Below are positions 52,479 to 61,238 of a stretch of DNA of 64,000 nucleotides, one piece after another. A model generated the notes under the pieces. It was not told the DNA's origin, searched no databases, and saw only the letters and a list, made by a program, of their open reading frames with translations. The first letter of the stretch is position 1. Every line of letters starts with the position of its first letter. The DNA comes from Pseudonocardia autotrophica. Lineage in GTDB: Bacteria; Actinomycetota; Actinomycetes; Mycobacteriales; Pseudonocardiaceae. The position numbers and the translations under genes were made by a program. The stretch lies in the NCBI RefSeq assembly GCF_003945385.1, contig NZ_AP018920.1:558001-622000 (forward strand), read 5' to 3'.

Positions 52479-53423
52479 ATGCTGCGGACGGCTCTCCTCA
52501 TGCATGGCTCGTCGATGCTCTACGAGGTCGCCATCGCCTCGGAGATCTTCGGCGTCGACCGCTCGGAGCTGTCGCGCACCGGCACGTGGTACGAGCTGGT
52601 CGTCGGAACCGCCGACGGTGCGCCCCACCCGTGGCTGGCACACCGTTCCACCGTGTCCTACGCCGAGATCGCCGACGTCGACACCATCGTCGTGCCGTCG
52701 TCGGACGATCTCGACGACGATCCCGACCCGGCGCTCCTCGAGGCACTTCGCGCTGCCCACCGGCGGGGCACCCGGATCGCCTCGCTGTGCACGGGCGCGT
52801 TCCTGCTCGCCGCCGCCGGTCTGCTCGACGACCGGACCGCGACCACCCACTGGATGCACGCCGAGGAGCTCCGGCAGCGCTACCCCCGGATCGATGTCCG
52901 ACCCGGGGTGCTCTACATCGACGACGGCGATCTCCTCACCTCGGCGGGCAAGACCGCGGCGCTCGACCTGTGCGTCCATCTGGTGCGGCGCGACCTCGGC
53001 GCCGCTGCTGCCACCGGTCTCGCGCGACAGCTGGTCGTGCCGGCGCATCGCCGCGGCGGGCAGGCCCAGTTCATCACCCCACCTGCCGAGCCGCGCGGCT
53101 CCGAGGGACTCACCCCCACCCTCGACTGGGCCCGGGCCCGTCTCGACAAGCCTCTGACCGTGCGTGACCTGGCCGAACACGCCAACCTCAGCACCCGCCA
53201 ACTCGCCCGCCGAATGCACGCCGAGTGCCAGACCGGTCCGCTCGACTGGCTGCACCACCAGCGCATCGCCCGCGCCCAGGAACTGCTCGAACGCACCGAC
53301 GCCTCGGTCGACCAGATCGCCGCGAGCTGCGGAATCGGCACGGCCGCCACCCTCCGGCGCCACTTCCACCGCGCCCTGGGTATCGCGCCCACCGTGTACC
53401 GGGCGACGTTCCGGCCCGCCTGA
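52479..53423 (+). CDS. GlxA-family transcriptional regulator (DJ-1/PfpI-AraC fusion)
   Basis: A 314-residue regulator. Residues 1-185 are a DJ-1/PfpI-like domain with the nucleophile-elbow Cys in SLCTGAFLLAAAGLLDDRTATTHW (a sensing rather than catalytic site in this family); residues ~205-314 hold two AraC HTH motifs (LTVRDLAEHANLSTRQLARRMH; ASVDQIAASCGIGTAATLRRHFHRALG). The start ATG immediately follows a palindrome. It is divergent from the saccharopine-dehydrogenase-like gene, the common partner arrangement for such regulators. Intact. Confidence 0.9.
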   Translation: MLRTALLMHGSSMLYEVAIASEIFGVDRSELSRTGTWYELVVGTADGAPHPWLAHRSTVSYAEIADVDTIVVPSSDDLDDDPDPALLEALRAAHRRGTRIASLCTGAFLLAAAGLLDDRTATTHWMHAEELRQRYPRIDVRPGVLYIDDGDLLTSAGKTAALDLCVHLVRRDLGAAAATGLARQLVVPAHRRGGQAQFITPPAEPRGSEGLTPTLDWARARLDKPLTVRDLAEHANLSTRQLARRMHAECQTGPLDWLHHQRIARAQELLERTDASVDQIAASCGIGTAATLRRHFHRALGIAPTVYRATFRPA

Positions 53424-53529
53424 GTCCGCCGGGGTCGGACGGTCCGGCTCGCTGGTCCGGTGGCCGAGCCTCGGCGAAACGAGGTCGACCGGCCGATGTG
53501 CTCCTACTACCGTCGCACCTCGCTGGTCC

Positions 53530-53825
53530 GTCCGCCTGGAGCAGGTCAGCGGTGGTCTGGAGCTCGGCGATGAACCGGGTTCGGGCCAGCAGCTGAGGGA
53601 CGACGACATCGTGTCCTTGCGGGACGGCTTCGCGGATCATCGCCAGGGCGATTCGGCGTGCGAGCAGCCCGGACTCGAGGGGATGGTCGTGCCGGCCGCC
53701 GAGTAGCCCCCGGACGACGTCGATGTCGAGGCAGAGCGACAGCGGCCGGTCCGCGCAATAACGGCCGGCCAGGGTCGACTTCCCCGTGCGCCGGGCAGGC
53801 CGTTGATCAGCAGCAGTCGCGTCAT
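53530..53825 (-). pseudogene. AAA/zeta-toxin-like P-loop kinase, frameshifted and truncated
   Basis: From ATG 53825 the minus strand reads MTRLLLINGLPG, then the frame breaks inside the Walker A motif near 53785; the neighbouring frame gives TGKSTLAGRYCADRPLSLCLDIDVVRGLLGG and RRIALAMIREAVPQGHDVVVPQLLAR. Homology stops near 53530, without the C-terminal half. Family members are small kinases of unknown substrate. Confidence 0.7.
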
Positions 53826-53941
53826 CGGGCCGAGTCCAACACGCGGGTGCCGTCCGCGGCGAGCAGTTCGCGGTTCGTCGACCCGTTTACGGGGCCGTGC
53901 CAGGCAACCCGGCCCGCGAGCGGCGGAGGATCCGCGGAGCG

Positions 53942-54460
53942 TCAGATCAACAGGTCCTCGACGGAGCGTCGGCCGACGGGCACAGCCGACGTCCCTGTAG
54001 CGGCCCGACCCGGATGACCCAGTGAGAAACACCAACGTGCTCGCCAGGAACTCTCGACGCCGAGAATCTCCCCCGCTCGGTCGACGTTCGAGTCCGGATA
54101 GATCGTCGCCGGACAACACCCCAGGCCCACGTCGGCGGCAGCGAGCACGACACTCTGCGCGATCCGTCCCACGTCGAACAGCGTGTCCCGACGCCCGTCG
54201 TCCGCGGCGAACAGCACCAACACGGACGGCGCATCGGCGAGATGCCGGGCGTAGGTGCCGAGCCCGGCAAGTTCCCGGCAGGTGTGGCGGTCCGTGACGA
54301 TGCGGAAGCGCCACGGCTGCCGGTTGCGGGCCGAGCCGGTCCACCGCGCGGTGTCGATCAGCGAGCGCACGACCTCCGGCGCAACAGGCTGATCGCTGAA
54401 GGTGCGCACGGCACGAGCCGCGACCAGACGGCGTAGCGGCTCTCGATCGGACCCGGTCAC
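53942..54460 (-). CDS. Nitroreductase-family flavoprotein
   Basis: A 172-residue FMN protein. RAVRTFSDQPVAPEVVRSLIDTARWTGSARNRQPWRF is the standard FMN-binding start (Arg, Ser, Asn); GLGCCPATIYPDSNVDRAGEILGV is the C-terminal substrate-side block. It is shorter than typical NfsA/NfnB enzymes but complete for the small actinobacterial subgroup. It reduces nitro or quinone compounds with NAD(P)H. It diverges from the mycofactocin-coupled SDR. Confidence 0.85.
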   Translation of the reverse strand: MTGSDREPLRRLVAARAVRTFSDQPVAPEVVRSLIDTARWTGSARNRQPWRFRIVTDRHTCRELAGLGTYARHLADAPSVLVLFAADDGRRDTLFDVGRIAQSVVLAAADVGLGCCPATIYPDSNVDRAGEILGVESSWRARWCFSLGHPGRAATGTSAVPVGRRSVEDLLI

Positions 54461-54552
54461 CTCGCTGACGCTACCGAGCCCCCGTGCCGCCGGAAGGGAT
54501 GCCCGAGCACCGCGACCGATGAGTCCGCCACACCCCGCCGGTCGGCAGTCGC

Positions 54553-55407
54553 ATGAGCACCCCCCAGCCGAGGACCACCGGACGCTTCCAGGGCCGCACC
54601 GTTCTGATCACCGGAGCCGCCCGCGGCCAGGGCCGCAGCCACGCACTGGCCCTGGCGGCCGAAGGCGCGGACGTCATCGCCCTCGACATCTGCCACGACA
54701 TCGACACCGTCGCCTACGACCTCGCAACGGAGGCCGACCTGAACGAGACCGTCGAACAGGTCCGCGGCGTCGGACGGCGCGCGATCGGGCTCCCGGTCGA
54801 CGTGCGGGACGCGGAGGCCCTGGCAGCGACGGTCACCCGGGCCTGCGCCGAACTCGCGGTGCCCGACGTCGTGCTCGCCAACGCCGGTATCGGCCTGATG
54901 AAGGGCGGGGACGGTCCCGCGGCGTTCCGCGACCAGCTCGACGTCAACCTGACCGGGGTCTGGAACACCGTCCAGGCCACCGCGCCCCACCTGATCGAGC
55001 AGCGGAAGGGCGGGGCGATGGTGCTCACCAGCTCCGTCTTCGGGTTGACCGGACGTGGCGGCGACGGCCAGGGCGGCAGCGACGGCTACGTGGCCGGCAA
55101 GCACGGGGTCGTCGGGCTCATGCGCACCTTCGCCACCTGGCTCGCCCCGCACGGCATCCGGGTCAACTGCGTGAACCCCTCCGGCGTGGCGACCCGGATG
55201 ATCCTCAATCCCGCGGTCGAGGCGCTCTTCGGCGGCGGCACCCCGCCCGAACAGCCCAAGTCCACCGACGACGTCGCCAACCTCCTCGACGTCTCCCTCG
55301 TGCAGCCCGAGGATGTCACCGCCGCGGTCACCTTCCTGGCGTCCGACGAGGCCCGCTACATCACCGGCGTCGCCCTGCCGGTGGACGCGGGCATGCTGGT
55401 CCGCTGA
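54553..55407 (+). CDS. Mycofactocin-coupled SDR oxidoreductase
   Basis: A 284-residue SDR starting MSTPQPRTTGRFQGRTVLITGAARGQGRSHALALA. The GARGQGRSHA motif and the inserted segment after DIC (about residues 47-65) are diagnostic for the mycofactocin-associated SDR group, in which NAD stays bound and is reoxidised through mycofactocin. NAG, the Ser in TSSVFG and YVAGKHG (catalytic Tyr/Lys) are present. It oxidises an alcohol of unknown nature. No mycofactocin biosynthesis genes occur in this window. Confidence 0.9.
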   Translation: MSTPQPRTTGRFQGRTVLITGAARGQGRSHALALAAEGADVIALDICHDIDTVAYDLATEADLNETVEQVRGVGRRAIGLPVDVRDAEALAATVTRACAELAVPDVVLANAGIGLMKGGDGPAAFRDQLDVNLTGVWNTVQATAPHLIEQRKGGAMVLTSSVFGLTGRGGDGQGGSDGYVAGKHGVVGLMRTFATWLAPHGIRVNCVNPSGVATRMILNPAVEALFGGGTPPEQPKSTDDVANLLDVSLVQPEDVTAAVTFLASDEARYITGVALPVDAGMLVR

Positions 55408-55571
55408 ACCTCTGGGCTCCGCTCACACCCGGCACCGCTCGGAGAGCGGGGGAGTGCGGCGATCTCCTCACGGCGCGCCGAGACGGCGGCCAGAGCGGGG
55501 AGGATGTCGGATCGCCGGCGTTCCGCGTGGGCGACATTTCCCCAGCGGCCGTACATCTCCGAGGCATCCAC

Positions 55572-55874
55572 TCAAGCGAAGATGTCGTGGATCCCGTCCA
55601 CCGATTCCGGGCCGTACGCGACCGCACCGACCGGGATCTTGTGCCCGGTCGCGTCAAGGATCTGGGCGGTCCAGACAGGACCGAAGCCACCGCACAGCTC
55701 GATCAGCTGCACGTCGTGCTGCTCGACGAGTCTCCGTGCCGCCTCGACGCCCTGATCGGGGCGCTCCATACCGATGAGGACGGTGCGACACGAGCCGGTG
55801 TCGACGACGGTGATGTCGCGTCCCGGATCGGCGCCCGCGGCCGTGTACAGGAAACCCCAGCGTGCCAGTGCCAT
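55572..55874 (-). CDS. DUF6506-family protein
   Basis: A 100-residue cytoplasmic protein with LARWGFLYTAAGADPGRD at the start and the conserved block VQLIELCGGFGPVWTAQILDATGHKIPVGAVAYGPESVDGI. I recognise this as DUF6506; no function is known. It diverges from the XRE-cupin regulator with starts only 35 bp apart, so the regulator likely controls it. Confidence 0.8.
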   Translation of the reverse strand: MALARWGFLYTAAGADPGRDITVVDTGSCRTVLIGMERPDQGVEAARRLVEQHDVQLIELCGGFGPVWTAQILDATGHKIPVGAVAYGPESVDGIHDIFA

Positions 55875-55908
55875 GCTCTCCTCCTGTGACGGTGTCTACT
55901 ATCGCGGA

Positions 55909-56508
55909 GTGATTCCACCAAAGAGGAGCTCTGATGTCGACCGCTTCTCGAGCGGCTTGCCGGTCAGCGAGCTGGGGCGTCGCGTTCGCGAGGGTCGGCA
56001 GCGGCGTGGTCTGACGCTGCAGGGGCTCGCCGACGCTGCGGGGGTCAGCCGCAGCATGCTGTCCGAGATCGAGCGAGGCGCGAAGATGCCGACGGTGCTC
56101 GTGCTGGATCGGGTCGCCGGGGCGTTGGGGTCATCTGTTGCGCAGTTGCTCGATGGGCATCGCAGCGAGTCGGCGGTGGTGATCCGGGCGGATGACCAGC
56201 GAGTGGAGGTCGAGGACGGCTGGACCTGGCGTCTGCTGTCGCCTGCGCTCCCGGATCGCTCGACCCAGGTCGTCCGGGTCGTCGCGCCCCCGAATTGTGA
56301 TGGGCCCGAGTTCCCGGCTCACGCCGCCGGGTCGCGTGAGTGGCTGGCCCTGGAACATGGTCGGCTCCGGATCACGGTCGGCTCCGAGGTGGTCGAGCTG
56401 GAGGCCGGTGACGCCGTCAGCTTCGTCGGAGATCTGGTGCATCGGATCTCGAATCCTGGTGACGACGAGGCGATGTACTTCCTGGTCATCGACTACTCCG
56501 CGCCGTAG
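55909..56508 (+). CDS. XRE-cupin transcriptional regulator
   Basis: A 199-residue regulator: XRE helix-turn-helix (RRVREGRQRRGLTLQGLADAAGVSRSMLSEIERG, about 20-55) and C-terminal cupin (HAAGSREWLALEHGRLRITVGSEVVELEAGDAVSFVGDLVHRISNPG, about 140-190). The cupin probably senses a small molecule. GTG 55909 is the only suitable start in frame. Neighbouring DUF6506 gene is the likely target. Confidence 0.85.
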   Translation: MIPPKRSSDVDRFSSGLPVSELGRRVREGRQRRGLTLQGLADAAGVSRSMLSEIERGAKMPTVLVLDRVAGALGSSVAQLLDGHRSESAVVIRADDQRVEVEDGWTWRLLSPALPDRSTQVVRVVAPPNCDGPEFPAHAAGSREWLALEHGRLRITVGSEVVELEAGDAVSFVGDLVHRISNPGDDEAMYFLVIDYSAP

Positions 56509-56881
56509 TTGGACGGTCTGCGATGTGCGGCCTTCGCTCGGTCCTCCCGCGTCAAGGTGTTGCCGCCACGGAGGCATCTGATTCCGAGGGCGAATCGGCA
56601 CGGCACGTGACCGGCAATCGTTCAGATTCGGCCGCACAGGCTCCGATGGAGATCCACAGGTCCACAATGGCGCCGTGGCGTCGGCGCTGTCCGACGGATA
56701 CGCTTACGGGCGTGTCTACCGGGACGGCATTTCGCCACACACGGATCGGTGACCCGGTGCTTCTCTGAGCGCCGTACGGGCCGTTGCCGGCCCGCAGCCG
56801 GATCGAGGCCCTGGCACTGCGCGGGCCCCGCCTCCTGTCGCGCTGATGCAGCTCGACACGTCGACCACGACAGGAGATCTC
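56509..56881. other. 373-bp gene-less stretch
   Basis: No gene or clear repeat seen. The last bases form the leader of the dienelactone-hydrolase gene, with AGGAG before ATG 56882. Confidence 0.5.
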
Positions 56882-57616
56882 ATGCCCACCACCATGCTGC
56901 ACATCCCCACTACAGACGGCCATGCCGACGCTTTCGCCGCCTTCCCCGACGGTGCCGGGCCGCACCCAGGGGTCTTGATGTACGCGGACGGCTTCGGTAT
57001 CCGACCCGTTGTGCGCGAGATGGCTCGTGAACTGTCCGAGCACGGCTACTACGTGCTCGTTCCCAATCCTTTCTACCGACACGGCCCGGCGCCGGTCATC
57101 GATCTCCCCGAGCACATCGGAGAAGAGGCCCGGCCTGCGGTCTTCGCCCAGCTGATGCCGCTGATCGAGGGGCACACCGCTGAACGCGCCGTTGACGACG
57201 CCGGCGCCTACCTCGATTTCCTCACCACTCGATCCGAGGTGGGTGCCGGACCGGTCGCGGTGACCGGCTACTGCATAGGCGGCCTCCTGGCGATGCGGAC
57301 CGCCACGGCCCGTCCCGGCCAGGTGGCGGCCCTCGCCGCATTCCACGCTCCCGTGGGCGCCGACGGGCCCGAGAGCTACGCCGGGCTCTCGGCACAGGTC
57401 CATTTCGGCCACGCCGAAGGCGACCTGACTCCCGAGGACCTCAGCGAGCTCAACTAGTCCCTGGCGGCTGCGGGCGTCGACCACACCTCCGAGATCTACC
57501 CCGGAACCGTCCACGGCTTCACCATGTCCGATACCGACGCCTTCAACCCCTCGGCGCTGCAACGCCACTGGGACCGCCTGCTCCCTCTCCTCGACCGCAC
57601 TCTGACCAGGAGCTGA
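56882..57616 (+). pseudogene. Dienelactone hydrolase family protein with in-frame TAG
   Basis: An alpha/beta hydrolase of 244 codons. Catalytic Cys in VTGYCIGGLLAM, Asp expected in the FGHAEGDLTPED region, and His in YPGTVHGFTMSD. The frame is interrupted only by TAG 57455-57457 in SELN-stop-SLAAAGVDH; the part after it, with the catalytic His, remains in the same frame to TGA 57614-57616. A CAG to TAG change would explain it. As it stands the 191-residue product lacks the His and should be inactive. Confidence 0.85.
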
Positions 57617-58319
57617 GACCGACGGAGAGCGTTCACGTCGGGGCAGCACGAACTGGCCACCGGTTTTCCGGACAGTGACGTTCGAGGTGCCTCCGGCGGT
57701 GCGGGGCCGGCTCCTCGGCCCGACGGCCGTTGCCCCACTGCTCCTCAGGAAGGCCCCGATGCATGTGCCGCGACAGCGGTGAGGATCTGCGCGACCACGT
57801 CCGGGCGTTCCCGCCAGGGTTGGTGGCCGGCGTCGGCTATCTCATGGATCCCGGCGTCCGGGAGGATCGAGGCGAGCGTTCGGGGCCCGTCAGCTGGTCT
57901 CGGGTCGCCCTCGCCATGAACGATCCACACCGGGCAGGTGACGGCGCTCCAGCGGCTGATCTCGTCGTCGGCGGTCCATGCGCTGGTCTCCGCGTTGAAG
58001 GCCCGGTTGCACGCGAGGTTGAGCGCAAGCGGCGTGCTCGCGTCAGAGGCAGCCCATTGTCGGGCCCTGCCGGGGTCGACGAAGTCGGGCAGCCACGACA
58101 GGGTGCGCCATTCGACCTCCTCGTCCCACGTGCGGTTCCTCGCCGCCAGCTCGTCCGATCGTGTCCGCTCGGCGGCGGTGAGCCGCTGCGCCTGCCGGGC
58201 CTTGTAGGTGGCCCGGTGGATCGACCATCCGATGCCGAGCCCGCTGCAGTAGATGAGGCCGGCCACCCTGTGCCCGTGCGTCGCCGCGTACTCGATACCG
58301 AGGGTGGCGCCGAAGGAAT

Positions 58320-59258
58320 GAACGCTTTCCAACTTGATCTCAGCGAGCCTGGATCAGGACCATCACGGCCTGGACCAGTGCGGTTGCTCGCTTCGGGCAG
58401 CTGCGGATCTTGCGGAGCACCTGCCACGACTTGAGCTGGGCGTTGGCTCGTTCTCCGGGACCGCGCTGGCGTGCGTGCGCGACGTTGACCTGCTTCTGCG
58501 CCTGCGACAGCGGTCGGTAGCGGCCGGTGTCCGGGTCGAGGCGGCGACGACGCTGTGGGACCCGGATCGCCGGACCGCCGCCTTGGTAGGCGGTGTCGGC
58601 GACGACCTGGATCGCGTGCTCGGACAGGGCGTCGATCAGACCGTTTTCGCGGGCTGCGCCCATGTCGTGGCGGGCACCGGGCAGCGCGGGTGATGCCCAC
58701 ACCAGTCGACCGGCCGGGTCGGCGAGGACCTGCACGTTCACGCCGTGGCGCTTGTGTTTCCCGGAGTAGAACGCCCGGTCGTAGCCCGATCCCATGCCGA
58801 CCCGGTCGATCGCCAGCAGCGTGCCGTCGAGGATCACGAACGCCTTACGTCGGGCCACGCCGAGCGCCTCGTCCAGCGATGGTGCCGCCGCGGCGAGGAC
58901 GTCGACGCCTTCGCGGACGTAGCGGAACACCGTCGTGGTGCCGATCCCGAAGCCGCAGGCCAGAGCGGTGTAGGTCTCGCCCTTGTTCAGGTACGCGAGC
59001 ACCAGCAGGGCCTGTTGCCCGGGCGGGAGTCGGCGCCACCTACTGCCGAGGTTCTTGCGGTGTCGGCGTAGTGCGTCGGAGAGGGTGTGCAGGGCGCGGT
59101 TGGACACGGGCATCGACGAGGGGTAGACAAGCACCCTGAAGCTCCTGTTTGGGACGGGTTGATCTAGGCAATCACCCATCTACCAGGAGCTTCACCTACT
59201 TCAGTGACACCACGCCGCAGGCCGACCGACCTCATGATCACCAGGTTGGAAAACGTTC
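58320..59258 (-). mobile_element. IS5-family (ISL2-like) insertion sequence, copy 2
   Basis: 939 bp with the same terminal repeats as copy 1, flanked by 3-bp direct repeats AAT (58317-58319 and 59259-59261). Its own target duplication shows an independent transposition. Confidence 0.92.
58340..59179 (-). CDS. IS5-family transposase, copy 2
   Basis: Same 279-residue DDE transposase as copy 1, with a single residue difference noticed (Asn instead of His in AREN/HGLID). Full-length and without frame break, so likely active; the near identity of the copies indicates recent movement. Confidence 0.9.
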   Translation of the reverse strand: MGDCLDQPVPNRSFRVLVYPSSMPVSNRALHTLSDALRRHRKNLGSRWRRLPPGQQALLVLAYLNKGETYTALACGFGIGTTTVFRYVREGVDVLAAAAPSLDEALGVARRKAFVILDGTLLAIDRVGMGSGYDRAFYSGKHKRHGVNVQVLADPAGRLVWASPALPGARHDMGAARENGLIDALSEHAIQVVADTAYQGGGPAIRVPQRRRRLDPDTGRYRPLSQAQKQVNVAHARQRGPGERANAQLKSWQVLRKIRSCPKRATALVQAVMVLIQAR

Positions 59259-59807
59259 AATGACCGAATACGTACCAGCGCTCGTACCCGAAGTGTTCGC
59301 GTAGCTCGTCGAGATCTGCCACATAGCGGGCCAGGCTGTAGTTCTCGTTCGGTGAGGATCGTCCGCAGCCTCGTTGGTCGTAGCGGAGCGTCCGGAACGG
59401 GCCGGCGGCCATGTCGGCCACCGGCCCCAGGTAGTCCCACATTCCGGCGCCACCGTGCAGGAAAACCAACCCGGGTAGCCGGTCCTCGGGGCGGCCCTCG
59501 GCGTCCACCCACAGCATCGCGCCATCGCTCAGGCGAATCATGGTGCCGTCATGCACGTCTCACCGTACGAAAGTCCGTGGGCTCCGCGCACATCCGACAC
59601 GGCTCGGCGGACCAGGGGAGGCCACCGCCACCACTGGCCCACGTCATCGGTCGAGCGCTACCGTCGGGGCCGGGCCCGGCGTGGCCCGCCGCCCGCAGCC
59701 GCAAGGCACGGTGAACACGCCGATCACGGTCGTGACCGTCTGCCTTCACACGGTGTCGGTCCAGCAACGCGGGCACTGGACACGCGACACCGGGACACGG
59801 GCCGACG

Positions 59808-60343
59808 ATGGACCTCACCACCAGCGACGCCAAGGCCGCAGCACGCATGCTGCGAGCCGATCTGGCCGAACGGCAGATCACGATCAGTCACAGCGCTGCC
59901 CTCGAAACGGTCGCCCACCAGCTCGGCTACCGGGACTGGAACACCGCCGGTGCCTCCCTCGGCGAACCCCGTGCCGACGCGGCCGGTCTCGGCACGCCCG
60001 TCCCCATCCTGCGGGTGCAGCGCTTCGAGGACGCCCGGGACTTCTATCTGGGCTATCTCGGTCTCCACATCGAGTGGGAGCACCGCTTCGAGCCGGGCAT
60101 GCCGCTCTACGTCCGCCTCTCCCGCGGCGACATGTGCCTCGACCTGTCCGAGCACCACGGCGACGGAACGCCCGGAAGCTCGGTCTGGATCCCGGTCGCC
60201 GACGTGGGCGCGCTCCACGAGGAACTGGAACAGAAGGACTATCCGTCGGTGCGTCCCGGTGTGGAGCAGGACGCACCGGGTGGCCGACCCTGACAGTCAT
60301 CGACCCCTTCGGGAACTCGCTGAGGTTCTGCCAACAGACCTGA
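59808..60343 (+). pseudogene. Glyoxalase-superfamily protein, frameshifted near the end
   Basis: MDLTTSDAKAAARMLRADLAERQITISHSAALETVAHQLGYRDWNT is the small N-terminal domain found in glyoxalase-related actinobacterial proteins; a VOC domain follows (PILRVQRFEDARDFYLGYLGLHIEWEHRF...). Near 60285, in a GGG run, the frame shifts; the proper end TLTVIDPFGNSLRFCQQT lies in the next frame, stop at 60341-60343. The last VOC beta strand with its conserved DPFGN is lost if the shift is real. Confidence 0.82.
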
Positions 60344-60415
60344 CCCGGGCTCCGTCCATGACCGACACCGCCCGGGACCAGGGACTACCGCAGGTCTGAG
60401 ATCGCCGCAGCCGGG

Positions 60416-61183
60416 TCAGCCGCCACCCGGGGCATCGACCGACGTCGCGCGGAGCGCCGGCCAGGCGCTCACGCCGCGCCGGTCACGGGTCGCGGTGGCC
60501 GCGGCATAGAGCTGGATGTCGCGGAGCCCGACACCGATCCCGGCGCGCCGGAGATGGTGGACGATCGGGACCACCTCGTGCTTCCACCACCGCGCCGCGA
60601 GTGCCCGGCGGTCGCGCGGCGGCGCCCCGTGCAGCGACTCGCGATATCCCCAGGCCTCGGCGGCGTCGGCCAGCCGCATCCAGTCGGCGGAGCGGTCCAG
60701 CCAGAGCTCGGTGCGCACGTCGTTCGGGAGCGGGATCCGGGCGAGGAACTCCCGCTCGGCGGCCTTGCTCGGCAGGTGCATCGCGCGCAGGCAGGCCATG
60801 GCGTAGGCGACGGTGCAGACCCACCGGATCCGGGCCGGGATGACGAGATGTCCCCGTGCGCGGGCGACCGAGACGCGATGGTGGCCGTCGACGACGAAGT
60901 ACATCTCGCCGAGGCGCATCAGCTCGATCCGCGGCAACGGAGTGTCGGGCCGTGCCATCAGGTCGGCGACGCTGTTCCAGCGCCCCTGCAGGTCCGGGTT
61001 GCGGAGCCGGAACTCCGCGTCGAAGTCGTCGGCGCGGCCGACGGTGCCGACGATGCGGTCGACCCGGATGTCGTCCGGATACTCGATCATGTCGCCGTCG
61101 CGGCCGAGGGCCAGCACGGCGTCCTGGTAGGGGACGAGGCGGTCCGCGCCGGTGGAGTCGAGGCCCCGCAGCGGGTTGTGCAC
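60416..61183 (-). CDS. ParB/sulfiredoxin-like nuclease-domain protein
   Basis: A 255-residue protein with the ParB-like box YFVVDGHHRVSVARARGH (about residues 94-111) preceded by a segment linking it to DIRVDRIVGTVGR. No helix-turn-helix pair like that of chromosomal ParB is evident, and no parA is nearby, so a partition role is unlikely; such stand-alone proteins are commonly annotated as chromosome partitioning protein without evidence. It lies 55 bp after the histidine kinase gene on the same strand. Function unknown. Confidence 0.75.
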   Translation of the reverse strand: MHNPLRGLDSTGADRLVPYQDAVLALGRDGDMIEYPDDIRVDRIVGTVGRADDFDAEFRLRNPDLQGRWNSVADLMARPDTPLPRIELMRLGEMYFVVDGHHRVSVARARGHLVIPARIRWVCTVAYAMACLRAMHLPSKAAEREFLARIPLPNDVRTELWLDRSADWMRLADAAEAWGYRESLHGAPPRDRRALAARWWKHEVVPIVHHLRRAGIGVGLRDIQLYAAATATRDRRGVSAWPALRATSVDAPGGG

Positions 61184-61238
61184 GGCTCGAGGCTACGTAG
61201 CCGGTGACGGACCGCACCAGATGCGGAGCCGCTCTCGC

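Larger units (their letters stand above)
57745..59556 (-). pseudogene. Alpha/beta hydrolase (proline iminopeptidase-like) split by IS copy 2 at its nucleophile
   Basis: The gene starts at ATG 59556: MHDGTMIRLSDGAMLWVDAEG, LPGLVFLHGGAGMWDYLG (oxyanion loop), LRYDQRGCGRSSP, then YVFGH at the insertion point. The remainder resumes at 58316 side as SFGATLGIEYAATHGHRV and runs to WIVHGEGDPR and GHQPWRERPD (Asp and His of the triad). Rejoining gives 289 residues with GHSFG exactly at the IS site, so the element sits on the codon of the catalytic Ser. The DQRGxGRS motif is typical of the iminopeptidase/haloalkane group. Confidence 0.92.

Noticed and set aside
42383..59258. Composite transposon formed by the two IS5 copies carrying 15 kb between them
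   Set aside because: Each IS has its own 3-bp target duplication (AGT and AAT) and each interrupts a gene whose two halves lie directly on both sides, so they are independent insertions.
60416..61183. Plasmid partition gene parB indicating a replicon origin
   Set aside because: No ParB helix-turn-helix, no parA and no parS-like 16-bp palindrome nearby; only the generic ParB/Srx box is present.
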